A stretch of DNA of 64,000 bases from Bartonella apihabitans (GTDB lineage: Bacteria > Pseudomonadota > Alphaproteobacteria > Rhizobiales > Rhizobiaceae). This document shows positions 29,273 through 39,061 of this stretch, in pieces. Below the pieces are notes generated by a model. The model worked only from the letters and a program-made list of their open reading frames with translations. It had not been told where the DNA came from and did not search any database. Both the position numbers and the translations under genes were made by a program. Position 1 is the stretch's first letter. The number at the start of each line of letters is the position of its first letter. Location: contig NZ_CP132387.1 of NCBI RefSeq assembly GCF_030758755.1, positions 1,116,001-1,180,000 on the forward strand, written 5' to 3'.

Positions 29273-29768
29273 CGCATTTCCTTAAAATTCAATATCGAAA
29301 CAATATTTATTGTTTCCGGGAAACGCGCCCTCCTCTGCCCATGAAAATTCATGAACTGACAGGACAAATCGCGCACGCTTTGCGCAAATGTCCACGGGAC
29401 ACGTCGGTTAAAGCTTTATCGTCAACCGAAAAAACTTGTGAGGTTCTTTAATGAAATTAACATTCGAAGTCAAGCGGACGGATCAATATAGGTTGAAAAA
29501 CAGCGCCTGTTTTCTGCGATTTTTGGCACAATACAAAATGAAGTTTGTAAATTTTGTTCCAAAAACAATTATAGGATCGAAAAAAGAGCATGAATGTAGG
29601 TCAAACGATCAGACCTGTTCAACTGTTGACGTCAATGAGCTGCGATAAGTACCCCCCTTTTGCTCTCCTTTAAACCTATCTGAGCTTGTCCAACTGGGTA
29701 CGATCTCGTACTTTATTCGTCGATTGAACGACAAAACTGTGCGCGGCCCCGACTTGAAAATTAAATCT
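29273..29768. other. 496-bp intergenic region upstream of rpsD, with leader palindrome
   Basis: Carries the likely rpsD promoter and 5' leader. A nine-base inverted repeat GAAACAATA/TATTGTTTC with a two-base loop is at 29297-29316, 25 bp before the rpsD start. A 14-base palindrome CATGAAAATTCATG lies a little further upstream. The remaining sequence to the murI stop has no coding character that I can support. Confidence 0.5.
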
Positions 29769-30575
29769 TCATTCTTGACCAAACGGCGTCAAACGCAAAC
29801 CGAATCCATGAAGCAATCTGTTTGTCGCATAGTCGGTTCTGCCGGAAGTAAAATGGGCAAGATCAAGATGTTCCGTCAATGTCTGGACTTGGTCAGCATC
29901 CGGCAGCAAAGATAATGCACGTTTAGCAACAGCTTCTGCAGGGTCTATCCAGTCAACCGGCCACTTTGCATTTTTGCGGAACAGATTGACCAGAAATGGA
30001 TAATGCGTACAAGCAAGTACAACAATATCGGTGTGATGGCCGTCTTTCTCGACAAAACAGGGCTCTATCTCTTTTTTTAATGCTGCATCATTAACCTGTT
30101 TTCTTCTCAAATAATCTTCTGCAAAACCGGCTAATTTGGCGCTCCCCACGAGTTTGACGTGGCACTTGGACGCAAAAGAGGAAATGAGTTCATGTGTATA
30201 GGCCCGTTTGACGGTTCCCGGTGTTGCAAGAACCGATATCAAGCCTGAACGAGTTTGCTCAGCGGCAGGTTTTATCGCAGGGACTGTTCCGATAAAAGGC
30301 ACATCGGGATGGGCACGGCGCAAATCCTTTAAAACCAAGGTGGATGCGGTGTTGCAGGCGACGATACAAAGAATTGGATTATAGAGATTTAATAACTTTG
30401 CAAATAGGTCGATAATATGGGATTTGAGCTCATCTTCTTCCCAATTCCCATACGGAAAAGCAGCATCGTCTGCGATATAGATAAATTTTCGATCGGGAAT
30501 AAAAATACGCGTCTCGCGCAATACTGTAAGCCCGCCGATGCCACTGTCGAAAAACAGTATAGGCCGTTCTGTCAT
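29769..30575 (-). CDS. murI: Glutamate racemase
   Basis: Supplies D-glutamate for peptidoglycan. The start [16 protein letters not shown] at 30575 is preferred, since the upstream in-frame extension does not resemble the family. 268 residues. Both catalytic cysteines are present, in VACNTAST and LACTHYPFL, with the Asp in FDSGIGG. Its ATG starts one base after the stop of the upstream methyltransferase gene, so the pair is translationally coupled. Confidence 0.95.
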   Translation of the reverse strand: MTERPILFFDSGIGGLTVLRETRIFIPDRKFIYIADDAAFPYGNWEEDELKSHIIDLFAKLLNLYNPILCIVACNTASTLVLKDLRRAHPDVPFIGTVPAIKPAAEQTRSGLISVLATPGTVKRAYTHELISSFASKCHVKLVGSAKLAGFAEDYLRRKQVNDAALKKEIEPCFVEKDGHHTDIVVLACTHYPFLVNLFRKNAKWPVDWIDPAEAVAKRALSLLPDADQVQTLTEHLDLAHFTSGRTDYATNRLLHGFGLRLTPFGQE

Positions 30576-30576
30576 T

Positions 30577-31368
30577 TTAATTACTATTTTCCTTTGTCCG
30601 TTTACGATGGTTCGGTGCCCCCGCCCCGCGCGGCAGTTTGGGTGAAAAATGATCAAGAGAAGAAACAACCCCCCTTAACAGGCGTATTTCCGGCTCGCTG
30701 AATGCTGCACGAGTGAGAACCGAACGTAAGTTCTCCACCATGATCTCTTTGCGTTCTTTCGGGCGGAAATACCCGCGAACATCCAACGCTTCTTCCAATT
30801 GTTCGAAAAGGCCATAGAGCGTGGCTTTATGCGCCGGTTCCATCTCTTTATTACGAAATGCTGTGTCAGTTTCGCGTTCCAGACCGGATTTCATCCACTC
30901 ATATGACATGAGCAAAACGGCCTGAGCAATATTCAGGGACGCAAATGCCGGATTGACAGGGAAAGTTACAATTTCATCTGCCAGACTGATTTCCTCATTA
31001 TTCAACCCCCACCTTTCCCGACCGAATAGAATGGCAGTGCGTTGTCCTGATTTTTCCCTTATCCGCATCGCATCTGCCGCCTCTACTGCGCTCCTTACCG
31101 GTTTGAAGCCGTCACGTTCACGAGCGGTCGTGGCAAAGACAAAATTTATGTCAGAAATTGCTTCCCGCAAACTATCAAAAACCTGAGCCCCGTTAATGAT
31201 GTGATCTGCTTTGCTGGCCGTAGCTATAGCTTTCTCGTTTGGAAACTCTTCCCGCGGATTGACAAGCCTCAATTCGGAAAGACCGAAATTCGCCATAGCA
31301 CGTGCCACCATACCGATATTTTCCGGTAATTGTGGTTCGACGAGTACAATAACGGGACCACCCGTCAT
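30577..31368 (-). CDS. TrmJ-like tRNA/rRNA 2'-O-methyltransferase (SpoU/SPOUT family)
   Basis: 263 residues from [19 protein letters not shown]; in-frame ATGs at 31398 and 31443 would add 10 or 25 non-conserved residues. The trefoil-knot SAM-binding motifs are [27 protein letters not shown] and [16 protein letters not shown]. Bacterial TrmJ methylates nucleotide 32 of tRNA; TtcA, encoded about 2 kb downstream, acts on the same position, though no direct link is shown. Operon with murI. Confidence 0.88.
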   Translation of the reverse strand: MTGGPVIVLVEPQLPENIGMVARAMANFGLSELRLVNPREEFPNEKAIATASKADHIINGAQVFDSLREAISDINFVFATTARERDGFKPVRSAVEAADAMRIREKSGQRTAILFGRERWGLNNEEISLADEIVTFPVNPAFASLNIAQAVLLMSYEWMKSGLERETDTAFRNKEMEPAHKATLYGLFEQLEEALDVRGYFRPKERKEIMVENLRSVLTRAAFSEPEIRLLRGVVSSLDHFSPKLPRGAGAPNHRKRTKENSN

Positions 31369-32309
31369 ATTTTCTCTTTTCCTATCTGTTCCAGCCATTT
31401 CATTACTTCTTTTATTTTTGATGCGTTTTAATGCGTCTTTCACAGAACCTCAACCAAACATTAACCTTGTTCTCGAAAAGAACGACAAATTGCCTTTTTC
31501 ATGCCTAAATCCCGTCATGTTTGCAGATGATATAAATTTTTATTGAACCTGTTGCTATGGGGGTCGAGAAAAATGAACATTGAAATTAAAACAACAATCA
31601 CACTAACAGCAGTTGCTATTATCACAACAATCATGGTTCTTTGCGCCAATATGACCATTAGCGACGTTCTGGCAATTCTCTAACTTTTTTCAGAACAATT
31701 GCCAGTCCGGACATTCAAATCCGGTTAAAATATTCCGTGTCTTATTATCGATACCGTTTCACACTACCGATAATATAGTTTTAGCCGACAGATAATTTTT
31801 TGTCGTAACTATTGTCTTGCTACTGATTTTTGATTTTCTAGTCCCGTTTTTGATGTCCTATAAATATTTTTCAATTCCGTTGGCATTCCCTGTTTCCATT
31901 TGTTCAACCAGTCAAATTACTTGATGACCAAGCCTTGAATGCGCCAATGATATTTTCTTGCCGTTTGCGTCCATCATTTCGAACCAACGTCGTTTTCCTG
32001 GATTTTAACCTCTCTTGCAGCGAGCCGCCGGAAATGACATGGATTTTTCATCGGTCAAAAAGACGTTATCTTTCCGGCCTTCTGCTTTTTTATTCCGATA
32101 AATAACGTGCAATCATATCGATCACAGATTATGCTTGTCACGATTTAGTGGTAACATGCTGCTTTGAATTCACCTTCGGTAAGATTAGTATCTACCAGTC
32201 TCACGAAGGCTTGTTTGAAATAGAAGATCGGAATATCGCTTGGGATATGACATGCAATTGAAGTTGTTCAATGTGGCGGTCATATCAAAAGATAGAAATA
32301 GTTAGGCAA
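31369..32309. other. Intergenic region between trmJ and map with one small ORF
   Basis: Divergent promoters for trmJ (-) and map (+) should lie here. It contains the 36-codon hydrophobic ORF at 31573-31683. The rest (31684-32309) is AT-rich with short frames broken by stops on both strands. A 44-codon stretch on the minus strand near 31880-32020 has mixed charged composition but no recognisable relative. Confidence 0.5.
31573..31683 (+). CDS. Possible 36-residue single-helix membrane protein
   Basis: ATG to TAA, 36 residues, beginning MNIEIKTTITLT and ending SDVLAIL. Residues 6-28 are almost entirely hydrophobic or small, enough for one membrane helix. A weak purine-rich GAGAAAA precedes the ATG. 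The gap around it is otherwise non-coding, so this could be a real small protein or a chance frame. No family recognised. Confidence 0.4.
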   Translation: MNIEIKTTITLTAVAIITTIMVLCANMTISDVLAIL

Positions 32310-33140
32310 ATGGTTAGTTACGTCAATTATAAAAATGCACCTGTAAAATACACCGGACAAATCCGCATTTACGATGAAGAAGCCTTCATTGGAATGCGTA
32401 AAATTGGCCGGATTGCAGCAGAATGTCTCGATGCACTTGTCGACATCGTCAAACCGGGAGTAACCACTCAGGAAATTGATGATTTTGTGTTCGCATTTGG
32501 TGCCGATCGTGATGCTCTGCCTGCCGATCTGAATTATCGTGGTTATAGCAAATCCTGCTGTACATCGATCAATCATGTCGTTTGCCATGGCATTCCGGAA
32601 AATAAACAACTTCATGCCGGTGATATTGTGAATGTCGACGTAACATTTATCAAAGACGGATGGCATGGAGACACCAGTCGTATGTATCCTGTTGGCCCCA
32701 TAAAAAGAGCTTCAGAGCGTTTGCTAGAAGTCACGCACGAATCCCTTATGCGCGGCATTTCGGTAGTCAAACCGGGCGCTACTGTCGGTGACATTGGCGC
32801 TGCAATCCAGCGTTACGCCGAGTCGGAACGTTGTTCTGTCGTACGTGATTTTTGTGGCCATGGTGTAGGGCTTATATTCCATGATGCGCCGAACATTCTT
32901 CATTACGGAAATCCCGGTGAAGGACCTGAATTACGCGAGGGAATGATTTTCACGATTGAACCGATGATCAATCTTGGAAAGCCGGGCGTCAAAATCCTTA
33001 ATGACGGCTGGACTGCTGTTACCCGTGACAGATCGCTTTCGGCGCAATATGAGCACACGATGGCGGTTACAAAAGACGGTTGTGAAGTTTTCACTCTTTC
33101 ACAAAACAATACTTTCTACGTTCCCGTAACACGTTCATGA
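32310..33140 (+). CDS. map: Methionine aminopeptidase type I
   Basis: Removes the initiator methionine from new proteins. The start [16 protein letters not shown] at 32310 is chosen with AGG five bases upstream; a longer frame starts at 32271. 276 residues. All five metal ligands are in place: Asp in [15 protein letters not shown] (two), His in [14 protein letters not shown], Glu in [10 protein letters not shown] and Glu in QYEHTMAVT. Sixteen bases before radC, probably one transcript. Confidence 0.97.
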   Translation: MVSYVNYKNAPVKYTGQIRIYDEEAFIGMRKIGRIAAECLDALVDIVKPGVTTQEIDDFVFAFGADRDALPADLNYRGYSKSCCTSINHVVCHGIPENKQLHAGDIVNVDVTFIKDGWHGDTSRMYPVGPIKRASERLLEVTHESLMRGISVVKPGATVGDIGAAIQRYAESERCSVVRDFCGHGVGLIFHDAPNILHYGNPGEGPELREGMIFTIEPMINLGKPGVKILNDGWTAVTRDRSLSAQYEHTMAVTKDGCEVFTLSQNNTFYVPVTRS

Positions 33141-33156
33141 GTGGGAACCTCAAACC

Positions 33157-33930
33157 ATGGCCAAGAATCCGGATAAAAATGCGTTTTCCGAAGAAGCGTC
33201 CTTCGCGTTAACGCCTGGACTCTCGGGTCGAAAGCCGGATTTGTCGAAAGATAGCCTTATTGCAGAGAATAAAGGTCATCGTGAACGATTGCGCCATCGT
33301 TATTTCGAAACCAACGGTGTCGGTTTTCCTGATTATGAATATCTCGAACTCTTGTTATTTCGTTCCATTCCGCGCGCCGATACGAAGCCATTAGCCAAGG
33401 CCTTATTAAACCGTTTCGGCAGCCTTGCCGATGTGCTCGGCGCCGATATTTCACTTTTGCAGGAAGTTCCCGGATGTGGACCTTCAGTCGCACGGGATTT
33501 AAAAATCCTTGCAGGTATAGCCGAACGTGTAAACCGTGCGGAATTACGCAAACGGGATATTTTTTCATCATGGGATAAAGTTCTAGGCTATTGCAAAGCA
33601 GCTATGGCCCATGAAACAAGAGAGCAATTCCGTGTTCTTTTTCTTGATAAAAAAAATGGATTGATTGCTGATGAAATCCAGCAAATCGGCACTATTGATC
33701 ACACACCTGTCTACCCAAGAGAAGTGGTCAAACGTGCGTTACAACTTTCTGCATCGGCGCTTGTTCTTGTTCATAACCATCCGTCAGGTGACCCCTCGCC
33801 TTCTCGCGACGACATCTCGATGACACATATGATCAAAGATGTTGCAAATGCCTTGGGCATAGCAGTGCATGATCATATCATCATCGCTCGCAATGGTTAT
33901 GTGAGCTTTCGCGCAAAGAAACTTCTCTGA
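33157..33930 (+). CDS. radC: RadC/YsxA-family JAB-domain protein
   Basis: 257 residues. A helix-hairpin-helix region ([17 protein letters not shown]) leads into the JAB/MPN metalloprotease-like domain with the complete metal motif [16 protein letters not shown]. The true cellular role is unsettled; the old link to DNA repair is weak. Follows map closely. A six-base GC stem lies just after the stop (33949-33970). Confidence 0.92.
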   Translation: MAKNPDKNAFSEEASFALTPGLSGRKPDLSKDSLIAENKGHRERLRHRYFETNGVGFPDYEYLELLLFRSIPRADTKPLAKALLNRFGSLADVLGADISLLQEVPGCGPSVARDLKILAGIAERVNRAELRKRDIFSSWDKVLGYCKAAMAHETREQFRVLFLDKKNGLIADEIQQIGTIDHTPVYPREVVKRALQLSASALVLVHNHPSGDPSPSRDDISMTHMIKDVANALGIAVHDHIIIARNGYVSFRAKKLL

Positions 33931-33948
33931 AGCATAAATGAAAAACAA

Positions 33949-33970
33949 GCCGCTAACGAATGTCAGCGGC
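33949..33970 (+). terminator. Possible map-radC terminator
   Basis: Six-base stem GCCGCT / AGCGGC with a ten-base loop, 19 bases after the radC stop. It lies between radC (+) and the convergent DUF3126 gene (-). There is no long T-run. Confidence 0.5.
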
Positions 33971-34022
33971 ATTATGCAAGAAATTTATTCGCTTGCGAGG
34001 ATATTAATGATCAACATTTCGA

Positions 34023-34235
34023 CTATTCGTCGAGATCGATATCAAGAATTGCCATCGAAAAATTGTAAGACAATTCGCCTTCATCCTCGTCACGATAAAT
34101 CACCCCGAGAAACTCATCGTCAAGATAGAGCTCACAAGAATCATCCTTACGAGGTCTGGGTTTTACCTGCAGTGACCGGTTTTGAAATTTGCGCTTAAAG
34201 TAGCCATCAAGTTTCTTGATTTCATCAGGCTTCAC
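34023..34235 (-). CDS. DUF3126 family protein
   Basis: 70 residues, GTG start with AGGAG seven bases upstream. MKPDEIKKLDGYFKRKFQN, then a basic strand KPRPRKDDSCELYLDDEFLGV and an acidic end. A small conserved protein of alphaproteobacteria with no known function, usually found beside cysE as here (84 bp downstream of it, same strand). Confidence 0.88.
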   Translation of the reverse strand: MKPDEIKKLDGYFKRKFQNRSLQVKPRPRKDDSCELYLDDEFLGVIYRDEDEGELSYNFSMAILDIDLDE

Positions 34236-34319
34236 AGCGATCTCCTAAAAATTGCAATCGTTAAACAAAATGCCAGATAAGGTACAACCTCGCTTCTGTA
34301 AAGGCGCGGGTCTGTCATT

Positions 34320-35129
34320 TTACTCATTAATTGATTGATCCATGCTTAGTGCCGGTTCGTTATCTGCTATTTTTCCAACCACCTTTGCCGGCACACCAGC
34401 TACTGTACTATACGCCGCAACTGGTTTTAGAACAACAGAACAAGCCGCAATCTTTGCGCAATCGCCCACCGTAATATTGCCGAGAACTTTTGCACCCGCA
34501 CCAATCAGAACACCGTGACCGATTTTAGGATGCCGATCGCCGGACTCTTTACCTGTTCCGCCCAACGTCACATCCTGCAACATGGAAACATTATCGCCAA
34601 TGATCGCTGTTTCTCCAACAACAAGGCCTGTTGCGTGGTCCAGAAAAATCCCTTTGCCTATACGGGCTGCTGGATGAATATCTGTCTGGAACACCGATGA
34701 CGACCGCCCCTGTAAAAATAGAGCGAGATCTTTTCTACCTTTGATCCATAGACTATGAGCAAAACGATGCGCCTCTATAGCCAAAAACCCTTTTAGATAA
34801 AGTACCGGCTCCATAAAGCGATTGCATGCCGGATCACGATGGAACACTGCGGATATATCACTGGTGATAATATCTTCCAGATGATCCATCATATCTATCT
34901 GTTCGATAAATATCTGCGACAACAATTCTTCATTGAGTTCGCGCGTCCAAAGCCGTGCTGCAACCCTTCCGGCGATCATTTCCGACAAATTGGCGCGGTC
35001 GAGGATTGCATGTTGAAAGAATTCACCTAAAGCTGGATCCTGTTCCAACGCTTCCATTGCTTCTTGTTTGATATTTTTTAAAAGTAAGGCGGGGTCGATA
35101 GCTTCACCCTTTTGTTCACAGCAAGGCAA
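34320..35129 (-). CDS. cysE: Serine O-acetyltransferase (start uncertain)
   Basis: Acetylates serine in cysteine synthesis. An N-terminal helical domain (FFQHAILDRANLSEMIAGRV, residues about 35-60) is followed by the left-handed beta-helix: IHPAARIGKGIFLDHATG with the catalytic His, VSMLQDVTLGGTG, HPKIGHGVLIGAGAKVLG, AGVPAKVVG. The frame given begins at a TTG (35129). An ATG at 35181, two bases after the upstream hydrolase stop, opens a different frame that runs 21 codons into the cysE start region. The true start may be that ATG if there is an indel near 35115; see findings. Confidence 0.93.
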   Translation of the reverse strand: MPCCEQKGEAIDPALLLKNIKQEAMEALEQDPALGEFFQHAILDRANLSEMIAGRVAARLWTRELNEELLSQIFIEQIDMMDHLEDIITSDISAVFHRDPACNRFMEPVLYLKGFLAIEAHRFAHSLWIKGRKDLALFLQGRSSSVFQTDIHPAARIGKGIFLDHATGLVVGETAIIGDNVSMLQDVTLGGTGKESGDRHPKIGHGVLIGAGAKVLGNITVGDCAKIAACSVVLKPVAAYSTVAGVPAKVVGKIADNEPALSMDQSINE

Positions 35130-35183
35130 TTTTCTTAACCTTCTCTTTTGCGGGCAAAATGTTTGCCCTGTCCATACTCATTA

Positions 35184-35957
35184 TCAAGCAACGGGATAGC
35201 GCGCCAAAAAATTGATGACACCCTTTTTATAGACAGGATCACCAACTGCCAACATGTGATCTCTGTTCGGAATTATTAAAGCTTCTCCATGAGGCAGCAA
35301 AGCCACAAGAGGTTCAGCTTCTCCGGATATCTCGTCCAGAGTACCAACAGCTACCAATGCCGGTTGTTTTATCGAGTGGACTTCGGCTGCTGTCAATTCC
35401 TGTTTTGAGGTAATGACACAAGCTGCGAGTGCCTTCCGGTCGCTTTTCGTCCTGTCAGCGAACTTTCTGAACATCAGCCCCCGTTTATTGGTAATCGTCG
35501 AAATATCTTCTGCCAAAAGTGCTTCCGCCACGGGCTCCCAGTTTCCTGCACCGGTCACCATGCCAATGCCTAGCCCACCGAAGATAGCACTATTAACATA
35601 ATCGGGATAAAGAATAGACATATAGGCTGTGATTCTTGCTCCCATGGAATAGCCCATAACTTGCGCCTTTTTGATCTTGAGATGATCAAGAAGTGCTACA
35701 GCATCTCCTGCCATTGCTTGTGGCGTATAAACAGCAGGATCATGGCTCTTATCGGAAAAACCATGTCCACGATTATCAATCGCTATAACCCGATAGCCAG
35801 CTTCGTTCAGCGCACGAAACCACCCCGGTGCATACCAGTTAACATATGAAGACGAGGCAAAACCGTGGATTAATAAAACCGGTTCACCGACCCCCTCTTC
35901 CCGATAAGCTAGTTTGAACCCGTCATGATGGAAATATTGTACGTCTTCTGCACTCAT
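35184..35957 (-). CDS. Alpha/beta hydrolase
   Basis: 257 residues. LLIHGFASSSYVNW forms the oxyanion region, the nucleophile elbow is VMGYSMGARI (Ser at about residue 103), the acid is in VAVGTLDEISG and the His in IPNRDHMLAVG. Substrate not known; fold resembles esterases and haloperoxidase-like hydrolases. It sits between the DUF192 gene and cysE on the same strand, with two- to three-base spacing, so the three are probably one operon. Confidence 0.88.
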   Translation of the reverse strand: MSAEDVQYFHHDGFKLAYREEGVGEPVLLIHGFASSSYVNWYAPGWFRALNEAGYRVIAIDNRGHGFSDKSHDPAVYTPQAMAGDAVALLDHLKIKKAQVMGYSMGARITAYMSILYPDYVNSAIFGGLGIGMVTGAGNWEPVAEALLAEDISTITNKRGLMFRKFADRTKSDRKALAACVITSKQELTAAEVHSIKQPALVAVGTLDEISGEAEPLVALLPHGEALIIPNRDHMLAVGDPVYKKGVINFLARYPVA

Positions 35958-35959
35958 GT

Positions 35960-36439
35960 CTAATCCACTTTACATTCACCACATATAGCCGGATGGATGA
36001 CTTTTTGACCAACCTTTATGTCGTTTTTTCGGACTTCACCAGCATTAAGTTCGATTGTAAAGGCAGCCGCCACATGTGATGACACAATTTTCGTTGAGTA
36101 TGGTACTGCATTTTCCGCAATCGATACAATGACTCCCTTGTCATCAAGGAACACCATATCGAGTGGTATCGGTGTATTGGCCATCCACATTGTAACAATG
36201 CGAATATCCGGAAAAACGAATAACATAGCTCTATTGGAAGGGAAATCCTTCCGGTACATCAGTCCGGCTTCATTCTCTTCCGGAGTCTTGGCAACTTCGA
36301 CATTATAAGAGACTTTACCAGTGTCGGTCACTATAACGAGCGGTACTCTGTCGACAGGTAAACGCATTGGTTCCTGAGCATAGACCCCTTGCCCCATCGT
36401 AAATAACAAAAAAATAAAACCCGCAACCAGACTTTTCAT
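35960..36439 (-). CDS. Exported DUF192 family protein
   Basis: 159 residues. A signal peptide (MKSLVAGFIFLLFTMGQGVYAQ) is followed by the DUF192 domain with GLMYRKDFPSNRAMLFVF, TMWMANTPIPLDMVFLD and the acidic turn typical of the family. Periplasmic. Function unknown. A final CGECKVD has a Cys pair. Immediately upstream of the alpha/beta hydrolase gene. Confidence 0.9.
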   Translation of the reverse strand: MKSLVAGFIFLLFTMGQGVYAQEPMRLPVDRVPLVIVTDTGKVSYNVEVAKTPEENEAGLMYRKDFPSNRAMLFVFPDIRIVTMWMANTPIPLDMVFLDDKGVIVSIAENAVPYSTKIVSSHVAAAFTIELNAGEVRKNDIKVGQKVIHPAICGECKVD

Positions 36440-36518
36440 GAAAGGAAACTCCCCAAAAACTTGCGAGTCTTTTAACAGCTATAATTTTGTGGAAATATGT
36501 TACCCGAAAAATTAAATT

Positions 36519-37097
36519 TTAATGCGTCGGGAATGGTATAGCAATATCCGGATGGATTTCCGCAGCCATAAGGCCTTTTTCACCCCGACCGTAACGTACC
36601 AGAACAACCTGACCGGGACGCAATTCGGCAAGACCAAAACGCCGCAAGGTTTCCATATGGATGAAAATATCTTCCGTCCCTTCACCCCGCGTCAGAAAGC
36701 CAAATCCTTTCTCCCGATTGAACCATTTCACAATTGCACGTTCCAAGCCGCTTTCCGGTGTCACCACGATATGGGTACGTGCAGGCAATTCCGACGGGTG
36801 AACAGCGGTAGACAGGTCTATCGATTTAACCTGAATGCACTGCAATCCACGTTCGCCTTTCTTGACCATGCAAACAATACGTGCACCTTCGAGCGCTGTA
36901 TGGAAACCGTCACGTCTCATTACAGTCACATGAAGCAGGATATCCGGAACACCGGCAATATCCGGAACGATGAAACCATAGCCTTTGCTTACATCGAACC
37001 ATTTGATGCTGCCACTTATTTCGACAACATCTGTTGCTGCTGTTTCAGAACTATCTTGAGATGGAAGAAAGCCTTCCATTATTTCGTCACTCGCCAT
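36519..37097 (-). CDS. Cold-shock protein with two CSD domains
   Basis: 192 residues from MASDEIMEGFLPSQD (an ATG 27 bases upstream is possible). Two cold-shock domains: GSIKWFDVSKGYGFIVPDIA (about residues 30-95) and AIVKWFNREKGFGFLTRGEG (about 122-185), each with RNP1-like K-G-[YF]-G-F and RNP2-like [IV]FIH or LLHV. Doubled CSDs are common in alphaproteobacteria. Nucleic-acid chaperone or regulator. The opposite strand carries a 201-codon open frame that I regard as a shadow. Confidence 0.92.
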   Translation of the reverse strand: MASDEIMEGFLPSQDSSETAATDVVEISGSIKWFDVSKGYGFIVPDIAGVPDILLHVTVMRRDGFHTALEGARIVCMVKKGERGLQCIQVKSIDLSTAVHPSELPARTHIVVTPESGLERAIVKWFNREKGFGFLTRGEGTEDIFIHMETLRRFGLAELRPGQVVLVRYGRGEKGLMAAEIHPDIAIPFPTH

Positions 37098-37319
37098 AAT
37101 TCTCACAGTCCTATTGATAGTCATTAATCACGTATGATTCTCTTTACGACCAGTTAATATAGCTCGGTCCTAGTGGCGCAAGTCCCCTTAACAAGATTTC
37201 CCCAAATAGTAGAAGCATTGTGACAAGAAATCTTTTTCGACCATTTTTACATCGATTGCGATATTCACATCGGCTTCAAAAAACGTTAAAATTTTTTTCG
37301 AGAGAAAGTGAGAAACAAA

Positions 37320-37760
37320 ATGCGCTACCTACATACTATGGTTCGGGTCAAAGACCTCGAGCAATCACTCCATTTCTATTGTACCATATTCGGGTTAACG
37401 GAAACCCGTCGCATCGAAAATGAAAAAGGGCGTTTTACCCTTGTCTATCTGGCTGCACCCAGTGACATAAATTCGGCTAAAAATAGGCATTCTCCGGAAC
37501 TCGAGCTTACCTATAATTGGGATAAGGAAGATTATCACGGCGGGCGCAATTTTGGTCATCTCGCTTATGAAGTGGACAATATCTACGAAACTTGCAAACA
37601 TCTATCGGAGCAGGGAATCATTATCAATCGTCCACCGCGTGACGGACATATGGCTTTTATAAAATCGCCTGACGGTATATCCATCGAATTACTGCAAAAA
37701 GGCGAAAAACTCGCGCCCCAAGAACCGTGGGCTTCGATGAACAATACTGGAACTTGGTGA
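37320..37760 (+). CDS. gloA: Lactoylglutathione lyase (glyoxalase I)
   Basis: 146 residues from [17 protein letters not shown]; a GTG start 12 bases upstream is possible. Metal ligands are His in YLHTMVRV, Glu in ELELTYNW, His in FGHLAYEV and Glu in SIELLQKG. Converts the methylglyoxal-glutathione hemithioacetal to S-lactoylglutathione. It stands alone upstream of the liv operon. Confidence 0.95.
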   Translation: MRYLHTMVRVKDLEQSLHFYCTIFGLTETRRIENEKGRFTLVYLAAPSDINSAKNRHSPELELTYNWDKEDYHGGRNFGHLAYEVDNIYETCKHLSEQGIIINRPPRDGHMAFIKSPDGISIELLQKGEKLAPQEPWASMNNTGTW

Positions 37761-37883
37761 AGCTATTCTTGAATTTTATAAATATAGATGGATTTTGGTT
37801 CCGCAACTTGTACAGGAAACCGGTTTATATTATGAAGTTTTAAAATAAAAAATTCATTCTAAAAAAGAGAGGGATAAATCATT

Positions 37884-39017
37884 ATGGCTTTCAAACATTT
37901 AATTGCAACAGCTATCGCTGTCACAGCGCTGAATTTCAGTGCTCTTGCCGACGACCCCATTAAAATTGGTGTGTTTCTTCCGCTGACCGGACAAAATGCT
38001 TTTGGTGGACAACTCGAGCTTGAAGGTGTTCAACTCGCCAATAAAATCAAGCCCGAGGTGCTCGGACGCAAAGTAGAACTTGTCGTTGTGGATAATAAAT
38101 CCGATAAAGTCGAGGCAGCTAATGCGGTCATGAGACTTACTGCATCCGATAAAGTCAACGGGATTATCGGAACTTATGGTTCGTCGCTCGCGCTGGCCGG
38201 TGGCGAGGTTTCAGAGCCTGCGAAAACTCCGGCAATTGCAACATCGGCAACAAACCCGCTCGTCACCCAAGGGAAAAAATATTATTTCCGCGCCTGTTTC
38301 ATTGACCCCTATCAGGGCGCCGGAGCAGCAACATATGCTTTCAATACATTACACGCGAAAAAAGCAGCCATCTTGAAGGATGTTTCAAACGATTACGCAA
38401 TCGGACTTGCAAACTTTTTTGACAGCTCCTTCAAAAAACTTGGCGGCGAAGTTGTAGCGAACCTTAATTATAACTCGGGTGATCAGGATTTTTCGGCTGC
38501 CCTCACCCAGATCATTGCCGAACAACCGGATGTATTGTTCATTCCAGCCTATTTTGCCGAAGGAGCGATTATCCTGAAGCAGGCTCGCGAACTTGGTGCG
38601 ACATTCCGTATTATGGGCGGTGACGCCATGGATAATCCGGAAACAGTTACAATTGGCGGAAGCGCTTCCGAAGGTTTCCTGCACACAACCTTCCCTTATG
38701 ACGCCAATATGCCGAATATGCCCGAGGCAGCCGCAAACTTCACTAAAGAGTGGAGAGCCACCTATCCTAACAAAGAACCGAACGTTAACGCGGTTCTGGG
38801 CTATACCTCCTATATGATGTTTATGAATGCGATCGAAAAAGCCGGAAGTAGTGACCGTGAGGCAATTACAGCCGAACTTGCAAAACTGAAAGACTTCGAA
38901 ACGCCGTTCGGTGCTATGACTATGGACGCAAATCATAATCCTGAAATTCCGATCGGCGTGATCGAAATCAAGGACGGAAAGCGTGTCTATCTCGGTGAGG
39001 TGAAACCTGCATTATAA
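37884..39017 (+). CDS. Branched-chain amino acid-type ABC transporter binding protein
   Basis: 377 residues. Signal peptide MAFKHLIATAIAVTALNFSA, mature start DDPIKIGVFLPLTGQNAFGG. Peripla_BP_6 features are VVVDNKSDKVEAANAVMRL, GIIGTYGSSLALAGGEVSE and YGFVGPDxx-like regions. First gene of a livJHMGF-type operon for uptake of branched-chain amino acids or related amides. It differs clearly from the LivJ-like protein at 2.7-3.8 kb, so substrate may differ. A strong intercistronic hairpin at 39062-39090 separates it from the permease genes. The start region shares GGATAAATC-ATT with repeats after its stop. Confidence 0.9.
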   Translation: MAFKHLIATAIAVTALNFSALADDPIKIGVFLPLTGQNAFGGQLELEGVQLANKIKPEVLGRKVELVVVDNKSDKVEAANAVMRLTASDKVNGIIGTYGSSLALAGGEVSEPAKTPAIATSATNPLVTQGKKYYFRACFIDPYQGAGAATYAFNTLHAKKAAILKDVSNDYAIGLANFFDSSFKKLGGEVVANLNYNSGDQDFSAALTQIIAEQPDVLFIPAYFAEGAIILKQARELGATFRIMGGDAMDNPETVTIGGSASEGFLHTTFPYDANMPNMPEAAANFTKEWRATYPNKEPNVNAVLGYTSYMMFMNAIEKAGSSDREAITAELAKLKDFETPFGAMTMDANHNPEIPIGVIEIKDGKRVYLGEVKPAL

Positions 39018-39020
39018 TGA

Positions 39021-39052
39021 GGATAAATCCATTATAAGGGGATAAATCCATT
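39021..39052. repeat. Two direct copies of GGATAAATCCATT after the binding-protein gene
   Basis: Copies at 39021-39033 and 39040-39052, 19 bases apart, directly after the stop codon. The sequence resembles the initiation region of the same gene (GGGATAAATCATTATGG at 37871-37887). Perhaps a small local duplication. No known repeat family. Confidence 0.55.
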
Positions 39053-39061
39053 TTAATGAAC

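Noticed and set aside
29451..29648. 65-codon frame upstream of rpsD
   Set aside because: Low-complexity basic composition, no ribosome binding site, in a promoter/leader region.
36522..37127. 201-codon open frame opposite the cold-shock gene
   Set aside because: It mirrors almost exactly the span of a well-supported gene, has no family features, and is explained by codon bias of the true strand.
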